A stretch of 64,000 bases of DNA, taken from Spirochaetaceae bacterium. Lineage in GTDB: Bacteria > Spirochaetota > Spirochaetia > DSM-27196 > SKKC01. The notes under the pieces are model-generated. The model had not been told where the DNA came from, made no database searches, and saw only the letters and a list, made by a program, of their open reading frames with translations. Positions within the stretch are counted from its first letter, which is position 1. Each line of letters begins with the position of its first letter. The position numbers were made by a program, and so were the translations under genes. Location of the stretch: positions 1 to 64,000 of the forward strand of contig RECN01000103.1 in NCBI GenBank assembly GCA_007694005.1, written 5' to 3'. Shown piece after piece: positions 33,966 through 42,760 of this stretch.

Positions 33966-34874
33966 ATGCGTCGCATCGGCCTTCTGGCTGTTCTATTATG
34001 TACCGTCGCTGCGACGGGAGTCCTCGCAGAAAACCACCGACCGGTTCTGGCATTTGCAGGGCTGATTGCGCGGGATGGGGATGTATCGGCAGCCGAACTA
34101 CGAGTTTTCGAGAATCGCATCACGTCGGTCCTCGTTCCCTTTGCCGAACAGACGGGATTCAGTGTGACTATACCTCGAAACCGGACAGCGATCCTCGAAC
34201 TGCTGCTCGGCTCGCCGGATGGCACCTCGGCTCAACTCAGTCAGGAGCTCGTCGCAGATGCGGTAATCGCTGGGGAGCTCACACGAATCGAAGGTATGCT
34301 CTTTGTTGACGTCAGAAGCATTATCGTCGATACAATGGAAATTGCGTCGCTGTATTCCGGAGAGTTTCGTGACTTCTCGGCAGCCCTGGGCTCGGCTCGC
34401 GAGATTGTGGCAAGTCTCGTCGAGTCTTCACGTGGCGTGGTCGCCGGGGTGTCTTCAGACGCGAACGTTCCCGAGATGACTGTTCGTTCCAGCCTGACCC
34501 TCAGAGAAATTGCCGGCGCGTGGAACGGCGACAGAGGTCTTGGCGTCGTAGAGATTCGAGACGACGGTTCGGGAACCGCACACCTGAACGGGTCCGGCAC
34601 CATGCTCGTGTCCGTGTCGATAGAAGACAGCCGGGTCATTGTGCGGCAGGACGAACCGAACGCACCGAAGATGTATATGCCCGTATTTCCGTATACCGTC
34701 GCCGTACAGATCGTAGATATCGCGCGACCCATGCGATGGGTTTTCACTCTCAATGAGCGCGGTGATACGCTCGTCGGGGTTAAAGATACGACCTTCCTGC
34801 AAGTCGACCGGGGTCGCGTCATCTGGGCCGACAACTCCTACTCACGGGAAGCCGTCTGGACCCGCCGCGAATAG
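33966..34874 (+). CDS. Exported protein of unknown function
   Basis: This is a 302-residue protein with a signal peptide cleaved near ATGVLA (residue 21). The first half of the mature chain looks like a TolB/FlgO-type alpha/beta domain, with a strand VLAFAGLI, a helix, and an ADAVIAGELTRIEG strand-turn. The second half is beta-rich. Probably periplasmic or lipid-associated, but there is no lipobox Cys. It starts 6 bp after the DUF1015 gene and is the last gene of the lon run. Function unknown. Confidence 0.75.
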   Translation: MRRIGLLAVLLCTVAATGVLAENHRPVLAFAGLIARDGDVSAAELRVFENRITSVLVPFAEQTGFSVTIPRNRTAILELLLGSPDGTSAQLSQELVADAVIAGELTRIEGMLFVDVRSIIVDTMEIASLYSGEFRDFSAALGSAREIVASLVESSRGVVAGVSSDANVPEMTVRSSLTLREIAGAWNGDRGLGVVEIRDDGSGTAHLNGSGTMLVSVSIEDSRVIVRQDEPNAPKMYMPVFPYTVAVQIVDIARPMRWVFTLNERGDTLVGVKDTTFLQVDRGRVIWADNSYSREAVWTRRE

Positions 34875-34896
34875 TCGCTCTTCAATGTATTCGGGT

Positions 34897-35379
34897 TTAC
34901 GCTGCGTGTTTTCGCTGGTCCACCGACTGACCCGTTTTCTCTGATCGTCGCTTCGTGGTGGAGTCCGTTCCCAGAACGCTCAGCAGTCCGAAGACTCCAA
35001 TACCGATGATTGCGGCGGTGAGCCGTAATGTTGCTCGATTATCATTAAAAGTAATGGTGCGGTATACCAGACTGCCCGGGCTCATGGGCTCGGTTACATC
35101 TACCCACGACTCAACAACCAGGCGTCGTTCGTCAGCTGCAAAGAATCCAAGAGATCGGGCGTAGACGCGAAGCAGTTCACGATCGCGCTGGAGATCGTGG
35201 ATTCGACCTTCAAGCTCTGCGTTTCGTGTCGAGAGGTTCTCTATGTTTACCTCAAGCCTTTCACGATACGAGAGCAACTCACGTTCGTTCTGAACTCCTG
35301 AAACTCCAAACACATAGGCAAGGACAAGATAGACACAAACAGAACTGAGGGTGGCGATGAGCAGATGTAACTTGACCAT
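34897..35379 (-). CDS. FtsB/DivIC-like septum protein with extra C-terminal membrane helix
   Basis: This is a 160-residue protein: membrane helix 4-25, coiled coil about 31-70 (RELLSYRERLEVNIENLST), then RVYARSLGF, which matches the conserved A-R-x-L-G turn after the coil in FtsB/DivIC. These bitopic proteins assemble with FtsL and FtsQ at the division site. Unusually, a second hydrophobic helix (about 119-137) is followed by a basic tail, so both ends would be cytoplasmic. ATG 35379 is chosen because AAGGA lies 6 nt upstream; an earlier ATG at 35418 has none. Confidence 0.72.
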   Translation of the reverse strand: MVKLHLLIATLSSVCVYLVLAYVFGVSGVQNERELLSYRERLEVNIENLSTRNAELEGRIHDLQRDRELLRVYARSLGFFAADERRLVVESWVDVTEPMSPGSLVYRTITFNDNRATLRLTAAIIGIGVFGLLSVLGTDSTTKRRSEKTGQSVDQRKHAA

Positions 35380-35458
35380 GGTGATTCCTTGTCTGATTAA
35401 CGGTCTGGAAGCTTCCATGTATTAGCGCCACACAATTCTTTATATGTGACCCGTTTTA

Positions 35459-35488
35459 TTGACAGCTATTTAACCGGCGTCGTACAGT
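35459..35488 (+). promoter_or_regulatory. Sigma-70-like promoter of the DUF115 operon
   Basis: TTGACA (a perfect -35) at 35459-35464 is followed after 18 nt by TACAGT at 35483-35488 (four of six matches to TATAAT). It lies in the 199-bp space between the divergent FtsB-like gene and the acidic-protein gene. It would give a leader of about 85 nt before ATG 35579. The rest of this interval is A+T-rich with no other recognisable feature. Confidence 0.5.
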
Positions 35489-35578
35489 GAGAATGGTGTT
35501 TAAATTACGTGGATACTGCCGATATCTACCGTAAGAGCATCTGTAAAGATTCGATTTTATTCTGCAGGAGCATGGTGA

Positions 35579-37312
35579 ATGTCCGCTGAAGAGGAAAAGA
35601 AAGAATACACAGCCGACGACGGGGCCTTTGACAGCACCGAACTCGATGAATACGGAGTCTGGGTAAAGTCCGGGCCCGACGATCTCGACTCTGACCTGTC
35701 TGCGGACTCAGTGGAAAATCTGGATCTGGAAGATGTCGGGTCAGACGTCGAGTCAGGTTCACTCGACGCCTGGGCAGAGTCCGAGCAGGGAAACCCGGAG
35801 TCAGAAAGTCTCGAAGACGATCTCATGTCGCTCGACGACGCTGATTTCTCGCTCGACGAGAGCTTCGGTGACAATGAGCCGGATGAACTCGACAGCGAAT
35901 CTGATACGGCTTTCGACGAACTCAATGAAGACCTCTCGTTTTCGATAGACGAAGACGACATCGCCGACGATACCAGGGTAGATGACCAGGCAGGCGAGTC
36001 CGAACTCACCGCCGAAGAGGAAGCCCTTCTGTCGGAACTCGAAGAGGACGATAACGAAGAACCCGCCGCGATCGACGAAGAACCCGCCGCGATTGACACT
36101 GAGTCGAGTTTTGAGCTCGACGATTTCGACGATATCGAAGCGGTAACTCGCGATTTGACCGATGAACCACCGGAAGAGGCTGAGAAGCCGCAAGCCGCGG
36201 CGCGAGATGTTTCGCCTCAGGTTCTTGAGAAAATCGAGGGGGAACTCAGCGGTATTCGCACTGAGATTGCTGCCCTGAAGGCCGAACTCGCTGAGCTCTA
36301 TGGACTTCGCGACACGGTAAAGACGTCCGGGCCGGAAACGGAAACACCGGATGCACCGTCGACGGTGGAATCCGTGAGCAGTCCCGTAGAAGAGTTTGAA
36401 TCCGACGATTTATTCGTGCCGGATGAAGACGAAACCGACGCGACTACGATCTCCGACGTCCTTGCCGAGACCGACGATGAGTTCTTCCTGCCCCAGGATG
36501 ATGAAGAAGGCGGCGGATTTTTCGATGACGATGGTGATGAGACGATCGCACTCACAGGTGACGAACTGGACAACATCCTCAGTACCGCCGAGTTTACCGA
36601 GGAAGCGGGAAAACCAACCGAGTTCGAGGACGAGACATCGTTCGGACTGCCCGATACCGATGAACAGGATATTACCTTCGACGACCTCTCTGAGGACGAT
36701 TCGTTTGAGGAAGAATCGTTTGAAGAAAGCACCGTTACAATAGGAAGCGACATAGATGAGTTTGACGCGGCGGTCGACGAGATATCTCTTGAGCCTGATG
36801 ACGATTTAATCGGTCCGGATGAATCAGCAGATAACGAAGAAGTTGACGCGCTCGCCAGCATGGACCTCGAGCAGGAGCTTTCAGACATAGACGAGCTTAC
36901 CGACGAGGACGAGCCTGCCGGCGGGCAGGACATCCCCGACATCGACGGGATATCTAATGAAGACCAGCTTACCACCGAAGACGAGCTTGCCGACATAGAG
37001 GAATTTTCCGAAGAGGATATTTCCGACGACGATGAACTGGTCGCTCCGGTGTCGGAAGAAGTTCCAACAGAGGACTTTGAGGTCGACGAGCAAAGCGAGC
37101 TGCAACCCGATACCGACATCGAGGTAACAGACGAATCCACGCGCAACGTAGATGAGATCCCAAGCGGGCTTCGTGAAGAAATACGATCGGTACTGACGTA
37201 TATGGATCAGCTCCTCGAGTCGCTCCCCGAGGACAAAATCCGAGAGTTCGCCGAGTCCGAACACTTTGAGGTATATAAGCGGCTGTTCGAGGAACTTGAT
37301 CTGGAGCCCTGA
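35579..37312 (+). CDS. Highly acidic, largely disordered protein
   Basis: This is a 577-residue protein with no signal peptide or membrane helix. Most of it is Asp/Glu/Ser-rich low complexity with scattered hydrophobic residues, suggesting intrinsic disorder. A short coiled coil lies at about 216-245 (EKIEGELSGIRTEIAALKAE). The only conserved-looking folded piece is the last 55 residues (IPSGLREEIRSVLTYMDQLL, then LPEDKIREFAESEHF and a KRLFEELDL end). A 7-residue unit (EEPAAID) is duplicated. It is the first gene of a five-gene coupled operon with two DUF115 proteins, so a scaffolding role there is plausible but unproven. The neighbouring ATG 35571 lies in a different frame. Confidence 0.75.
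   Translation: MSAEEEKKEYTADDGAFDSTELDEYGVWVKSGPDDLDSDLSADSVENLDLEDVGSDVESGSLDAWAESEQGNPESESLEDDLMSLDDADFSLDESFGDNEPDELDSESDTAFDELNEDLSFSIDEDDIADDTRVDDQAGESELTAEEEALLSELEEDDNEEPAAIDEEPAAIDTESSFELDDFDDIEAVTRDLTDEPPEEAEKPQAAARDVSPQVLEKIEGELSGIRTEIAALKAELAELYGLRDTVKTSGPETETPDAPSTVESVSSPVEEFESDDLFVPDEDETDATTISDVLAETDDEFFLPQDDEEGGGFFDDDGDETIALTGDELDNILSTAEFTEEAGKPTEFEDETSFGLPDTDEQDITFDDLSEDDSFEEESFEESTVTIGSDIDEFDAAVDEISLEPDDDLIGPDESADNEEVDALASMDLEQELSDIDELTDEDEPAGGQDIPDIDGISNEDQLTTEDELADIEEFSEEDISDDDELVAPVSEEVPTEDFEVDEQSELQPDTDIEVTDESTRNVDEIPSGLREEIRSVLTYMDQLLESLPEDKIREFAESEHFEVYKRLFEELDLEP
36056..36097 (+). repeat. 21-bp tandem duplication inside the acidic-protein gene
   Basis: Two adjacent 21-bp units encode EEPAAID twice and differ by one base. 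A recent in-frame duplication, consistent with length variation in a disordered region. Confidence 0.8.
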
Positions 37313-38379
37313 TGGGTTTGATGAATCGGGTACTCCGTAATCCGGGGTACCAGCGAGAACGACACGAACACGAAATGGAGCCGACAGGAGCACCCGACAC
37401 GGGGGAGACGCTCGAAGCTCCATTGTCAACAGCTCGTGAGTTCGGTCCCGTACCCCAGGAGTCCGCCAGACGCCTCGATTACGTGTTAAACAGCCTTGAG
37501 ACCATTCCAGCCGGGATCGGGTTTCCAGGTGCGGTATTCGATCTACTCGTACATACCCTGTCAATCACCAGCGGCGCATTGCTGATACGCGACGTCGAAG
37601 ATAAACGTTTCAAGGTATGGGCCTCCTGCGGACTCGACCCGACAACCAGAGGGCGCTTAATCCTGAAACGAAAGGTGATTGATGAACTCGTTCCACAGCG
37701 GGTGTCGTATCTCGACGAAACCAGACGGGAACAGATGGGCCAGTATCTTTCTGTTCGTGAACGGAGTCTCCACGAACCCGTTCTGCTCTGTCGTTTCCAG
37801 ACGAGTTCGCGTCTCTGCGGAGTTCTCATTGTTTTTCGAAGTCCCGAACTGTTTGCAGATTCTGAGAATGCCGAACTGCTTCTTGCAGCTTTGAGCGAGC
37901 CTGTCGCGAGGATTATCAGCACCTATCGGGAAACCCCGTTGCAACGAATGATAAACCCTCTGATCCTGGACCCGAAGGATTTTAGGCGGAGCGTCCAGAC
38001 CTCGATGCGCAGACTACTGTCCTCCTCACACGGACTGGTCCTCGCATACATTAACCTCAGCCGCATAACCGGGTCTGTTTTATCCGTCCTCCCGACGGCT
38101 GACCGGTATCATGTAACGAGAGATATTCGGCTTATCGCTGCATCGATGTTCGCGGCAGCGGGTGATGTCACCATAATAGAGCCAGACGGACTCGTTGTTG
38201 CGGTTACGATGCCATCCGGCGAACACGGTGAACTCCTGATCGATCAACTCAGTGGACGCCTCGGCGCGCTGCTCCCGGAACTGCCTGGCCGGTTCCGTGT
38301 TGAAGCGCGCATAAGACAGTGGCCAATAGATTCGGACGATGCAAACAGTCTTCTGGACAGCCTGTTAAATCAGACGTGA
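37312..38379 (+). CDS. GAF-like protein with a degenerate cyclase-like C-terminus
   Basis: This is a 355-residue cytoplasmic protein. After a disordered N-terminus, residues about 60-205 look like a GAF domain (SGALLIRDVEDKRFKVWASC, then LCGVLIVFRSPELF and a final long helix). The C-terminal 140 residues (VLAYINLSRITGS, then DGLVVAVTMPS) follow the strand order of nucleotide-cyclase/GGDEF folds without any catalytic motif. It starts within the stop of the acidic-protein gene (TGATG) and its own stop overlaps the GTG of the first DUF115 gene. A sensory adaptor is the likeliest role. Confidence 0.65.
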   Translation: MGLMNRVLRNPGYQRERHEHEMEPTGAPDTGETLEAPLSTAREFGPVPQESARRLDYVLNSLETIPAGIGFPGAVFDLLVHTLSITSGALLIRDVEDKRFKVWASCGLDPTTRGRLILKRKVIDELVPQRVSYLDETRREQMGQYLSVRERSLHEPVLLCRFQTSSRLCGVLIVFRSPELFADSENAELLLAALSEPVARIISTYRETPLQRMINPLILDPKDFRRSVQTSMRRLLSSSHGLVLAYINLSRITGSVLSVLPTADRYHVTRDIRLIAASMFAAAGDVTIIEPDGLVVAVTMPSGEHGELLIDQLSGRLGALLPELPGRFRVEARIRQWPIDSDDANSLLDSLLNQT

Positions 38380-39830
38380 TTGACGTTTTTCCGTCCCGTG
38401 ATGGCGGCCTGACCGTATCGGTAGATTCGCTTCAACTGTACTCGAAGTACAATCCGTCGCTTCAGGTCAGGCGTTTCCTCGAAACGAAAAACCTGCAGAA
38501 TACGGGCTGCATAATAATAATTAGCGATGGTCTCGGGCTGATCGAAGAAGAAATCATCAGACTTGATACCGATGCCACATTGATCTCAATCGTTTTAAGC
38601 CGATACGTGTACTCGTATCAACCACGCTCCCTCGCGAATGCAGCGTGGATATACGATCCTGACGAACGATCCGATCACCCATCTCTCAAGGCGTTCCTGC
38701 GAAACCACCTGGGCAGAACCAACACCGCTACGCCACAGCTGCTGGTATGGGACCCTGCTGCGCGTGCATTCGAGAACGAGTACACTTCCACTTTCCCCCA
38801 CATCGAGACATTTCTCCGGCGAGAAGCTCACAGTCAGCTCACGACACGAGCATTCGGCCGGAAGTGGATCCGAAACATCACGCGTAATTTAACGAGCCCA
38901 CCTTCTCCATACCGTATTAACACGCTTCCTGAAACCGGAAAACCGGTGGTCGTGATAATCCCGGGTCCGAGTACAGATGAGTGCTGTGAGATCGTCTCCC
39001 GGTACAGAACCAGGGTCATTATCCTGACCGTTTCCTCGGCTCTCTCCGTCCTGAAATCGTGGTCAATAGTACCCGATATCGTTGTTCACACGGACCCCGG
39101 TTACTACGCGCGATTGCACTTTTCCCCGGGATATACCCCCGGGAAAGCAATTCTCTGCATGCCATTAACTGCAGCGGGTCCGAGAATACCGTTTCATGCC
39201 TGGTTCGCGTTCAGTAACGGTCTGAACGTCGAACAGGACGCCTTGAGATACGTAAACGCACCCGAGATCCGCATACCCGAGGCAGGAACCGTCACGGCGA
39301 CCGCTCTGAGAATCGCCGGGCGAATCAGTACGTACAGGACATTCGTCTGCGGTCTTGATCTATGCCTGCGAGATATACAATCACACGCGCGCGGCCACAG
39401 CTTCAGCAGCTGGATCTTGCCGCGTACAAGCAGGTTTTCGTCCGTCGAGCAGGCTTACCTTGAGCGTGCCGTACACGCTGATGGCGACGGATCAGGGTAT
39501 CGCTATGCTCCCAACCTGGACGTATACGCTTCATGGATCAGGGATTACGCTCGGGATACGCGCGATCTGTACCGCGTCGCACCTTCACCGGTCGATGCTG
39601 GAATGAACAATCTCAGTCTCAGTGCCTTTGATGCACTTCTCAGTCGCACACCGGACGCGGAGGATGACCTGGCCTATGCGGCACAGATCGACCCTCTTCC
39701 GTTCCTCCCTCCCGATGACGCAGGACTGTCCGTTGCCAGACGGTGGAATCGCCTCAGGCAGCAATCCAGTTCAGGGTCGGATCTTACGAACGAGTTACGG
39801 ACCCTTCTCGGCGATACGGAGACACTATGA
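38376..39830 (+). CDS. DUF115 / Maf-type motility accessory protein (first copy)
   Basis: This is a 484-residue protein. The N-terminal SLQLYSKYNPS block and the central VVVIIPGPSTDE nucleotide-sugar-like loop with DIVVHTDPGY are typical of DUF115 (MptE-like/Maf) proteins. Maf proteins transfer sialic- or pseudaminic-acid-type sugars to flagellins in other bacteria. The N-terminal region here (GCIIIISDGLGLIEEE) is shorter than in the second copy. GTG 38376 overlaps the upstream stop (GTGA). It is immediately followed by the paralogue, whose ATG overlaps its stop. No sugar-synthesis genes are in the window. Confidence 0.82.
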   Translation: MIDVFPSRDGGLTVSVDSLQLYSKYNPSLQVRRFLETKNLQNTGCIIIISDGLGLIEEEIIRLDTDATLISIVLSRYVYSYQPRSLANAAWIYDPDERSDHPSLKAFLRNHLGRTNTATPQLLVWDPAARAFENEYTSTFPHIETFLRREAHSQLTTRAFGRKWIRNITRNLTSPPSPYRINTLPETGKPVVVIIPGPSTDECCEIVSRYRTRVIILTVSSALSVLKSWSIVPDIVVHTDPGYYARLHFSPGYTPGKAILCMPLTAAGPRIPFHAWFAFSNGLNVEQDALRYVNAPEIRIPEAGTVTATALRIAGRISTYRTFVCGLDLCLRDIQSHARGHSFSSWILPRTSRFSSVEQAYLERAVHADGDGSGYRYAPNLDVYASWIRDYARDTRDLYRVAPSPVDAGMNNLSLSAFDALLSRTPDAEDDLAYAAQIDPLPFLPPDDAGLSVARRWNRLRQQSSSGSDLTNELRTLLGDTETL

Positions 39831-41488
39831 GGAGTACCGACGAGAGTCTGTTCCGTAAGAACATGGACGCGTTACGGAGCTCGGATGAGTTCCGGTCTCA
39901 AGACCTGAGACATCAGACGTTCAGGGACGAACTCGAACACGTGGAACCGACGCACGCGGTGTCGCTCATCGAGGGCCGGGGCAGTTTCTCAATTCCCGAG
40001 ATTCGAACCGAAACCTCACGCTATGCGCTCCACTCGAAGTACAACCCTGCACGCGAAGCGGAGCGGGCGGTCGACGCCGTTGACGCAAGGGGTACCCTCT
40101 GCGTGTTCGGACTCGGTGCGGCCTACCACATACGGCGACTCCTTGCCGAACCACGTGTACTACGGATTCTCGTGATTAGTGAACCGCCCGAAGTCGTACG
40201 TACTATCTTGAGCCTTATCGATCTCAGCGACGTTCTGAAAGATCGACGACTGCATCTCAGTACATCCGATTCTGTCACAGCTATACGAGGAACAATTACC
40301 ACCGGGCACGTTCCCTTTTTCTCATCGCGCATCACAGGTTTCCACCTGCCTGTATTCGCGCGCGTATTTCCTGACTGTTTCGAGCGATTTCGGCACGGAC
40401 TGGACGCTGCAATCGAGGATATCGCAGATGACCTGAGCACACAGGTCCGTTTCTCAAAATTATGGTTTCGTAACATCCTGCTCAACAGTGTGTCATCGGA
40501 CCGTATTGCACCGGCGTCACTTCCCGATTCACAAGCCGTTACGATCGTGGCAGCCGGACCCTCGCTAGATGAACACCTCGGAGAGCTTTCACGCACAGAG
40601 CATCATCTGATCTGCTGCGATACCGCCGCCCCCGCGCTGGCAGGCGCCGGCATCGCTCACGCGACAGTTATCTGCATAGACCCGTCCCTGTATGGATACC
40701 ACCATCTCCTGAACGGATTTCCCGACGATTCCCGGACAATACTCGACATCGGCACGCACCCGACGGTATGGAAGCAGGCACCACGACCTGCCGGCGTCGC
40801 GTCGCGCCATCCACTCGTGCAACTCATGACACCTCTTTTCGATCACCTTCCGGTCGTTCACTTCAGCGGTGACGTAACGAACGCCGCCGTATGGCTTGCA
40901 CGGTCCTTCGCGTGTGCACCGATCCGGGTCATTGGAGCCGATTACCGATGGACCGGTGGAAGACCGTACGCACAATCGACATATATTCCGAAACTCTTCC
41001 TTGGGTCGGGCGACCGCTTTGCTCCAGGGGAGTCAAAAACAGTTGCATTCATGTTCGATCGTCACCAGAAACTGGGCCTGCAATCCAACGGTGACTACGC
41101 AGTCCCTGAGTTCGATTCGCGTCGGAAGGCTCTGCAGAATCTTCTTGATACGCCTCTATCGTGTACCTTTGTACAGCAGCACAGGACCACGTCCGTAACG
41201 AAGGGGACTCCACCTCTAAAAAGGATTCTTCAGGGTGTATACGACCTGCTCGAACACGTACCGGAACCGGAGGGCGGTTCGTCAGGACCGGAAACCTACT
41301 ATACGGGCCTCGACGAAGATGGTCGGTCGGCCGCCCTACTTCTCGCCCCCCTTGCAACCCACATGGCCAGACGGTTTCAGGTGGGGTCGGAACATGATTC
41401 CATGTTGCAACACATGTCGGAGGCCCGCTGCTTTGCAAGAATGCTGATCTCACACGTGCATAGCTTGTCCGGATCACGTATACTGTAA
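39827..41488 (+). CDS. DUF115 / Maf-type motility accessory protein (second copy)
   Basis: This is a 553-residue paralogue of the preceding gene. RYALHSKYNPAREAERAV and CVFGLGAAYHIRRLL form the Maf N-terminal block, and VTIVAAGPSLDE at about 257-268, followed by ATVICIDPSLY, is the central DUF115 domain. VIGADYRWTGGRPYAQ, near residue 380, resembles the substrate-binding end of the domain. The predicted role is glycosyl transfer to flagellin or a related surface protein in the cytoplasm. The start is ATG 39827, overlapping the first copy's stop (ATGA). Confidence 0.87.
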   Translation: MRSTDESLFRKNMDALRSSDEFRSQDLRHQTFRDELEHVEPTHAVSLIEGRGSFSIPEIRTETSRYALHSKYNPAREAERAVDAVDARGTLCVFGLGAAYHIRRLLAEPRVLRILVISEPPEVVRTILSLIDLSDVLKDRRLHLSTSDSVTAIRGTITTGHVPFFSSRITGFHLPVFARVFPDCFERFRHGLDAAIEDIADDLSTQVRFSKLWFRNILLNSVSSDRIAPASLPDSQAVTIVAAGPSLDEHLGELSRTEHHLICCDTAAPALAGAGIAHATVICIDPSLYGYHHLLNGFPDDSRTILDIGTHPTVWKQAPRPAGVASRHPLVQLMTPLFDHLPVVHFSGDVTNAAVWLARSFACAPIRVIGADYRWTGGRPYAQSTYIPKLFLGSGDRFAPGESKTVAFMFDRHQKLGLQSNGDYAVPEFDSRRKALQNLLDTPLSCTFVQQHRTTSVTKGTPPLKRILQGVYDLLEHVPEPEGGSSGPETYYTGLDEDGRSAALLLAPLATHMARRFQVGSEHDSMLQHMSEARCFARMLISHVHSLSGSRIL

Positions 41489-41491
41489 GAC

Positions 41492-42718
41492 ATGAGTCGG
41501 ATTTTTCGGACGGTTCTCGTACTTGCCAGTGTCGTGATTCTGGCAGGGGTGCCAAGCCTTTTCGCGGTCAGGCTGTATCTGGACCGATCGAAACAGCAGA
41601 ATCTCGCGGAAACGCATTTCTCAAACGTGATTGCTGCGGCGACCCGCATCGTTGCCGATAATGACGGTAGTTCAGGAACAGGCCAGACCATTGCCCAGGG
41701 GCTGCAGGGTCTCTTGCGCCTCAACGAACGGCTTAACAGCATCGTTGTCCTTCGCCTCCACGGTGAGGTCGAATATGCATGGACGAGGGACCCTCAACGC
41801 GCTGCTCTGCTCAATGAGCCTGACGCGTCGCTCGGCGATTACAGCTTCGAGTCAAATCTGTGGCTCGAGCGCCTGACCGAAACCATACACGCAGGTCCGA
41901 TTCAGTTCGTCGTGAATGCCGAGTATCAGGTCCTCTACCCTGAGTCAGTGTTTCAGAATATCCGTGACACGCTCCTCACCATTATCGCATTTGCGCTGCT
42001 GTTGATCGTTGGCCTCATTGCAAGCCTGTCGGCACCCGCTCATGCGGTCCCGACACCGCACAAAGACACACACACGCCGGACAAGCGGACACAAGCAGAG
42101 CCGGATCCTGTACCGGAACCGGTGCAGGATCTCAAACCGGAACCATCAGACAGACACTCGCATTCGTCGCAAAACAACACGCACATCCCTTCTGCCACGA
42201 CGCCTCTGGTTTCGGAGGACTCAGGCATGTCTTTTGCGGAACACCTGAACCGGCGGCTTGATCTGGAATTACAACGCGCGGCGGAGAACGAACTCGATGT
42301 AACGGTCATATACGGTTCTGTCCTGGACAGCCATACCCAGGCTGCGCCGGAAGCTGCCGTCTTCGGCCGTCTGGTTCTCGAGTTTTTTCCGTTTGAAGAC
42401 CTCGTTTTTGATCTCAGTAAGGAAGAACCCGGACTGTGCTGCATAATACTACCAGGCATAGACCTTTCAGGCGCGCTGAGAAAAGCCCAGCGTTTCGTCA
42501 CGTTGAGCCGCCGCCACGACTCGGGCACCTTCCGCACGCGCCTGGGCGCATCGAGTCGAAACGGACGCCTCGTCGAGAGTGTTCGTCTGCTTAACGAAGC
42601 TCGCGAAGCACTGGGAAAAACCGACGATACCTCGCCCATAGTCGGGTTCCTCCCCGACCCCGACCGGTATCGTCGTCTGGTCAGAAACAGCGGAGACCGT
42701 TTTTCTGTGTCCGGTTGA
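41492..42718 (+). CDS. Membrane protein with degenerate GGDEF-like domain
   Basis: This is a 408-residue protein with membrane helices at about 5-27 and 159-180 that enclose a 130-residue periplasmic sensor-like region. A Pro/His/Asp-rich linker spans about 185-245. The C-terminal domain from 250 follows the GGDEF layout (SFAEHLNRRLDLELQRA, the GLCCIILPG strand, TRLGASSRNGR, and a final helix NEAREALGKT). At the signature position it has SKEEPG instead of GGDEF, and no RxxD inhibitory site is visible, so it should not make cyclic di-GMP. It starts 3 bp after the second DUF115 gene, closing the operon. Confidence 0.78.
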   Translation: MSRIFRTVLVLASVVILAGVPSLFAVRLYLDRSKQQNLAETHFSNVIAAATRIVADNDGSSGTGQTIAQGLQGLLRLNERLNSIVVLRLHGEVEYAWTRDPQRAALLNEPDASLGDYSFESNLWLERLTETIHAGPIQFVVNAEYQVLYPESVFQNIRDTLLTIIAFALLLIVGLIASLSAPAHAVPTPHKDTHTPDKRTQAEPDPVPEPVQDLKPEPSDRHSHSSQNNTHIPSATTPLVSEDSGMSFAEHLNRRLDLELQRAAENELDVTVIYGSVLDSHTQAAPEAAVFGRLVLEFFPFEDLVFDLSKEEPGLCCIILPGIDLSGALRKAQRFVTLSRRHDSGTFRTRLGASSRNGRLVESVRLLNEAREALGKTDDTSPIVGFLPDPDRYRRLVRNSGDRFSVSG

Positions 42719-42760
42719 CGTGCCCTGCGACGGACGATGCCCCGTGATACAGGTCTAAGG

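Noticed and set aside
36298-37146. Minus-strand open frame very rich in Ser
   Set aside because: It is the mirror of the acidic gene: GAx/GAy codons read as Ser/Leu on the opposite strand.
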